From a bacterium (lineage in GTDB: Bacteria; Patescibacteriota; Minisyncoccia; UBA6257; UBA9933), in assembly GCA_021799155.1 (NCBI GenBank), contig JAJZBA010000021.1:1-8116 (forward strand): a stretch of 8,116 nt of DNA. The letters are read 5' to 3'. A program made the translations under genes and the position numbers. The notes under the pieces were generated by a model that saw nothing but the letters and a program-made list of their open reading frames with translations, was not told the origin of the DNA and did not search any database. Below, one piece after another: positions 5,104 through 8,116 of the stretch; the first letter of the stretch is position 1; every line of letters begins with the position of its first letter.

Positions 5104-5910
5104 TTATTTTTCCGCGTCAGGAAGCGTGGGAGATTCAGGAGACGAGGACTGTTCTCCTTTTTTTTCGAAATATTTTCCTTCTTCAAGGTTTTTTCGCAAC
5201 TCTTCTGCGTCTTTGCCTGAAATAAGCGCCTGCACCCTTAAGATTTCTGCTAATTTAACAGAAAATTGATGAAAACCCTTTACTGATCCTTCGGGTGTAA
5301 TGTTTTTTTGAAAATAATAAGCAAGACCGTTGCCGATATTAATAAATGCTCCAGAAATCACCAAACTAAAATTTACCAGCAGGGCCGCCACAATTAATTT
5401 CCACAGCGTCTGTTTCATTGCATAGCTTTGAATTCTAAAAATTGTGGCAAAAGCGATTATAATAATCGCTAAAACAAAACCTAAATTAGTAAAATTAAGG
5501 ACGATCTCCCAGCCGGTTTTAACAACCGAGCTGGTTAAAATGTATTCGTTAATTTTAAGAGCAAAATCAATAAAATAGCCGCCCAAGAAAAACACCGCTG
5601 CCGCCACATAGCTAAGAAGATAAGCAATACCAAAAAAAAGATAATAAACTCCGGAAGTAAGCATCCCGCTGAATACCTTCCCTGCTATTACAGATCCTGC
5701 AAGACCGAATATTCCTCCTACTACTGCGCCAACACCTGTTCCAAGGCCGGGAATTATACTGCCAGCAGCGGCTCCAGCAGCCACGCCGGTCAATGTTGAC
5801 CCTGCCACTGTCCCTGCGGATCGAGCACTAACCAATGTAATTTGTGTCGCGAACAAACCCAGTATCAACAAAACAGTAAATATATTTTTTTTATTCTGCC
5901 AATTTTTCAT
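5104..5910 (-). CDS. Signal-peptide, glycine-zipper multi-membrane protein; likely T4SS channel component
   Basis: The 268-residue product begins with a clear signal peptide (MKNWQNKKN, hydrophobic core 10-25, probable cut after VSA at 27-29). It is followed by a glycine-zipper region at 33-78 (GVAAGAAAGSIIPGLGTGVG and onward) able to pack in or cross membranes. Further membrane helices lie at about 84-112, 142-160 and 168-190; the segment FTNLGFVLAIIIIAFATIFR (140-159) followed by a basic loop and LIVAALLVNFSLVISGAFIN (172-191) is familiar to me from the N-terminal half of CPR VirB6/TrbL-like proteins. A soluble charged tail ends in a Ser/Pro-rich stretch. Genes on both sides are in the same direction with 10- and 13-base gaps, which supports one operon. 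I infer that it builds the inner-membrane channel together with the next protein. No enzyme motif is seen. Confidence 0.65.
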   Translation of the reverse strand: MKNWQNKKNIFTVLLILGLFATQITLVSARSAGTVAGSTLTGVAAGAAAGSIIPGLGTGVGAVVGGIFGLAGSVIAGKVFSGMLTSGVYYLFFGIAYLLSYVAAAVFFLGGYFIDFALKINEYILTSSVVKTGWEIVLNFTNLGFVLAIIIIAFATIFRIQSYAMKQTLWKLIVAALLVNFSLVISGAFINIGNGLAYYFQKNITPEGSVKGFHQFSVKLAEILRVQALISGKDAEELRKNLEEGKYFEKKGEQSSSPESPTLPDAEK

Positions 5911-5920
5911 AAATTAAATT

Positions 5921-7534
5921 TTACGGCTGCGCCGGCTGTTCCGGCGGAACGCAGGCGTTTAATATTTTTTTCGCCGCTTCCAATTCGGTTTGAATATTTT
6001 GCGCTTCCTGGTCAGCCGACTGCCTTCCTGAACCATCAATAATCTGCCGCTGAAAATCGGAAGTGTTATATTTATCTATATAAGCAGTATACGCTCGATC
6101 AACTTCCGCTCTTTTTCCGGCGGTATCGGCTTTTACCGCGTCTGTCGGCGCTTTATCTATTTTTCCTATCAATGTGTCCGCTTCCTGGATTTTTGCTTCT
6201 AAATCGGCGATTTCTGCTTGAAGACGATTAATAGTATCCTGAGTTGAAGAAGCGGTTGAAGAAATCGAAACCGTTCCCGTCAAAGGAACTTCCGCCGTCT
6301 TCGGACAATTTTTGTTTTCGATTTCCGTTAAAACCGGCAAAAGTTCATTTGCGACCGCGAGAGATTTTTTCTTAGCGTCGCGCCGATATTGCCACTCTCC
6401 CCTGAATTTCAAAACTTCCAATTTCATCTTTTCGTTGGTTTGTCGGAATTCCTGGCTAGCCGTATTGTAATGTTCTTCCGGATAATAACTGCTCGCCCCG
6501 GAACCGTAATCCTTGCTTGTGATGCTTTTCATTTCTCTTATCCCTTCTTTAGCTACCCGATTAATAATCGCGTTGACCAAAGCCGCCACCCAAGACTGGA
6601 TATTAGCCGCCCATTTGGAATCCGAAGTAACCGCTTCGCCAACGGCTTTGCCGACAAGACTGCCGGGGTTAGCATCGACTAAATTACTAGAGTCACAATA
6701 TTCGCCGTTTTTATCATTAACATAACCAGTTGATGCAACAATCCTATCATATTCCTCTGCAAAACACTCCCCGCCGTCATCATCTGTATAACCGTAGCCA
6801 TAACATATTTCTTTAGCATTTCTTAAAATTTCGTCGCTATTTATATTGCTGCCGGCTTTACAAATCTTATCCCCTGTAAAACCAGCTCCGGCTATGCCTT
6901 CGCTTTTTGCCGCTTCTTGTTTTTTCTCTATCCGCCGCATTGCTTCGTCGGCGGTAGTTAGCGCAACACCAAAAAAATTGTTATTCGGCTTCCAAAGCTC
7001 ATTATACGCCCGCCAACCGCCAACCGAAAAATCAACATAGAAATTTTCAATATTAGAAACCACTTGGTCCAAAGTACAGTCAATTCTTTGTCTAAAGTTT
7101 AATTCCGGAAGCAATGATATTCTAACTTGCGCGCCAAATGGACTGCAAAGTCTCGCCAAACCCGCTTCTTTAATTACCGAATCAAAAGCGATATCTCCGG
7201 CATCCTTTAAAAATCCTTCCCAATTGCCGACGAATTTCGGCTCGCCGCCGCCCTGAATCCATTTTACGGTTTCGTTGACGATATGATCTAAAATTCTTTT
7301 GGCAATGACATCGCGGAGAGTTTTTACTAAGTCTTCTTTTAGCCAGCGAGCGGCTCTTTCAACAAAACTGCCTGCGTCAGCAGCGGCTTGAGCAACTTGG
7401 GTCCATTCTGTCGCACAATTAGAACAATAAACTGCCTCAGTTTTTTGCGGCTTTAAAAAACCGGCTGTTGAATTAAAGACGATTAAAAAAACTATGGAGA
7501 AAATAATTATTTTTCTTAAATAAAACTTGTTCAT
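5921..7534 (-). CDS. Large secreted cysteine-rich coiled-coil protein in the VirB5/TrbJ position
   Basis: The 537-residue product has a signal peptide (MNKFYLRK, hydrophobic core 9-20). The mature region opens with VYCSNCATEWTQVAQ (35-49), reminiscent of TrbJ/VirB5-type conjugation proteins, although the similarity is short. I count ten cysteines, an even number, all after the signal region, which suits disulfide bonding outside the cytoplasm. Residues about 45-190 are helical, with a tryptophan-containing VGGWRAYNELWKPNNNFFG near 171-189. A Cys/Asp/Gly-rich loop region follows (about 222-285, including YTDDDGGEC), then helices and a long C-terminal coiled coil (about 428-525, INRLQAEIADLEAKIQEAD) ending AQP. 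No membrane segment other than the signal is evident. It lies 10 bases before the next gene, in operon. A surface or periplasmic component of the secretion apparatus is the best inference; an adhesin is an alternative. ATG at 7534-7532; no Shine-Dalgarno sequence. Confidence 0.65.
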   Translation of the reverse strand: MNKFYLRKIIIFSIVFLIVFNSTAGFLKPQKTEAVYCSNCATEWTQVAQAAADAGSFVERAARWLKEDLVKTLRDVIAKRILDHIVNETVKWIQGGGEPKFVGNWEGFLKDAGDIAFDSVIKEAGLARLCSPFGAQVRISLLPELNFRQRIDCTLDQVVSNIENFYVDFSVGGWRAYNELWKPNNNFFGVALTTADEAMRRIEKKQEAAKSEGIAGAGFTGDKICKAGSNINSDEILRNAKEICYGYGYTDDDGGECFAEEYDRIVASTGYVNDKNGEYCDSSNLVDANPGSLVGKAVGEAVTSDSKWAANIQSWVAALVNAIINRVAKEGIREMKSITSKDYGSGASSYYPEEHYNTASQEFRQTNEKMKLEVLKFRGEWQYRRDAKKKSLAVANELLPVLTEIENKNCPKTAEVPLTGTVSISSTASSTQDTINRLQAEIADLEAKIQEADTLIGKIDKAPTDAVKADTAGKRAEVDRAYTAYIDKYNTSDFQRQIIDGSGRQSADQEAQNIQTELEAAKKILNACVPPEQPAQP

Positions 7535-7544
7535 AGTTTATCGT

Positions 7545-8116
7545 TTAAGAATCAAAATTAAGTGATTTATTCAAATATTCCTGCTTAATTTCGAGCTCGA
7601 TTTTCGGCAATTCCAACGCTGCGGCAATTAAAATCTGCGCCTTGACCGGATCATTTTGAAAATCGGCAATTCCTTTGTAAACTAATTCCGCTTTTTTTAA
7701 AAAAATAAGATAACGCTTGTGTAAATCAACCCATTTTGAAGGGACGGGGGTATTTAAAAACTCGTTAAAAATATTTTGATAAGCAACGGCAATTTGTCGA
7801 ACCCCCGAGATATCGCCATAATCAGAGAATTTCTCAAAAGCTTTTACAGGATTGTTGTAAAATTCATTGGAATTATTTTTAATAATCCGCGCGGTCGCCA
7901 TCAAATATTTCGATTTCGCCTCATAAGAATTATCGTCGGAAATTTTTAATTGACTATCATTTATTATCCGATCAACTTCTTCACTAAAAAGCGAAGTTGA
8001 ATCGCTCAAATTGCTAACCGTTTCTTGGATTATTTTTTGGGCTTCAGGACTATTAATATCGAAATTTTCAAGTCCTTTATCGCTTTGGTCTAAAGTTTTC
8101 ATCTGACCGGCTATCG
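7545..8116 (-). CDS. Helical T4SS-cluster protein of unknown function, probably N-terminally cut by the window
   Basis: The visible protein is 185 residues if it begins at the ATG 8102-8100, but the frame remains open through the last 14 bases (reading ..IAGQ before that Met), and no ribosome binding site precedes it. I therefore treat it as a 5'-partial gene. It is acidic at the front (DQSDKGLENFDINSPEAQK), then almost all helix. Near the end comes IFNEFLNTPVPSKWVDLHKR, followed by a helix and FQNDPVKAQILIAAALELPK. I remember an 'x-L-x-x-PVP...H' element like this from small anchored or secreted proteins at the head of CPR T4SS clusters, whose N-terminus is a membrane or lipoprotein anchor; that anchor would lie outside this window. 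The next gene starts 10 bases after its stop, so it belongs to the same operon. No function can be assigned. Confidence 0.6.
   Translation of the reverse strand, partial: IAGQMKTLDQSDKGLENFDINSPEAQKIIQETVSNLSDSTSLFSEEVDRIINDSQLKISDDNSYEAKSKYLMATARIIKNNSNEFYNNPVKAFEKFSDYGDISGVRQIAVAYQNIFNEFLNTPVPSKWVDLHKRYLIFLKKAELVYKGIADFQNDPVKAQILIAAALELPKIELEIKQEYLNKSLNFDS

Noticed and set aside
5091..5186. N-terminal extension of the VirB6-like protein from TTG at 5186
   Set aside because: It would overlap the upstream gene by about 80 bases and place basic residues before a good signal peptide; the ATG at 5090 fits the operon spacing.

Overview
The window reads as a block of a chromosomal type IV secretion (T4SS)-like gene cluster from a Candidate Phyla Radiation bacterium (Patescibacteria, most likely a Parcubacteria-type lineage). 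Reasons: the gene set and order (secreted cysteine-rich protein, TrbL/VirB6-like membrane proteins, a conserved unknown with a proline/glutamate-rich tail, PrgI/VirB3-like protein, TraC-like protein, VirB4-like ATPase), tight AT-rich junctions with almost no Shine-Dalgarno sequences, a solo four-helix-bundle (23S rRNA-intervening-sequence family) gene, and short GC-rich dispersed-type repeats inside a coding region. The lineage is inferred from remembered family features, not from a database search.

Layout, read in the direction of transcription (minus strand, high to low coordinates). 8116-7545: 3' part of a helical protein whose true start is probably outside the window. 7534-5921: large secreted cysteine-rich protein with a C-terminal coiled coil. 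5910-5104: signal peptide, glycine-zipper and multi-membrane protein. 5090-3651: polytopic TrbL/VirB6-like protein with its own signal peptide and a long soluble tail. 3650-3192: break in the minus-strand series, occupied by one plus-strand gene (3277-3582) for a double zinc-ribbon protein with its own strong ribosome binding site and rho-independent terminator. 3191-2256: conserved unknown with a P/E/K-rich tail containing repeat-derived peptides. 2254-1739: PrgI-family protein, one base after the previous stop. 1740-1266: a four-helix-bundle gene bracketed by AT-rich inverted repeats, apparently inserted into the operon. 1254-604: TraC-like protein. 617-1: N-terminal 205 residues of a VirB4-like ATPase, overlapping the previous gene by 14 bases and running off the window.

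How they may work together: PrgI/VirB3-like and VirB6-like proteins would form the inner-membrane part of the channel, the TraC-like protein and VirB4 the cytoplasmic energising module, and the cysteine-rich protein is in the position expected of an extracytoplasmic (VirB5/TrbJ-like) component. No relaxase, coupling protein, VirB1-type lysozyme or pilin is visible here, so the substrate (DNA or protein) cannot be decided. Two genes look like passengers: the four-helix-bundle gene and the zinc-ribbon gene. No tRNA, rRNA, CRISPR array or transposase gene was found.
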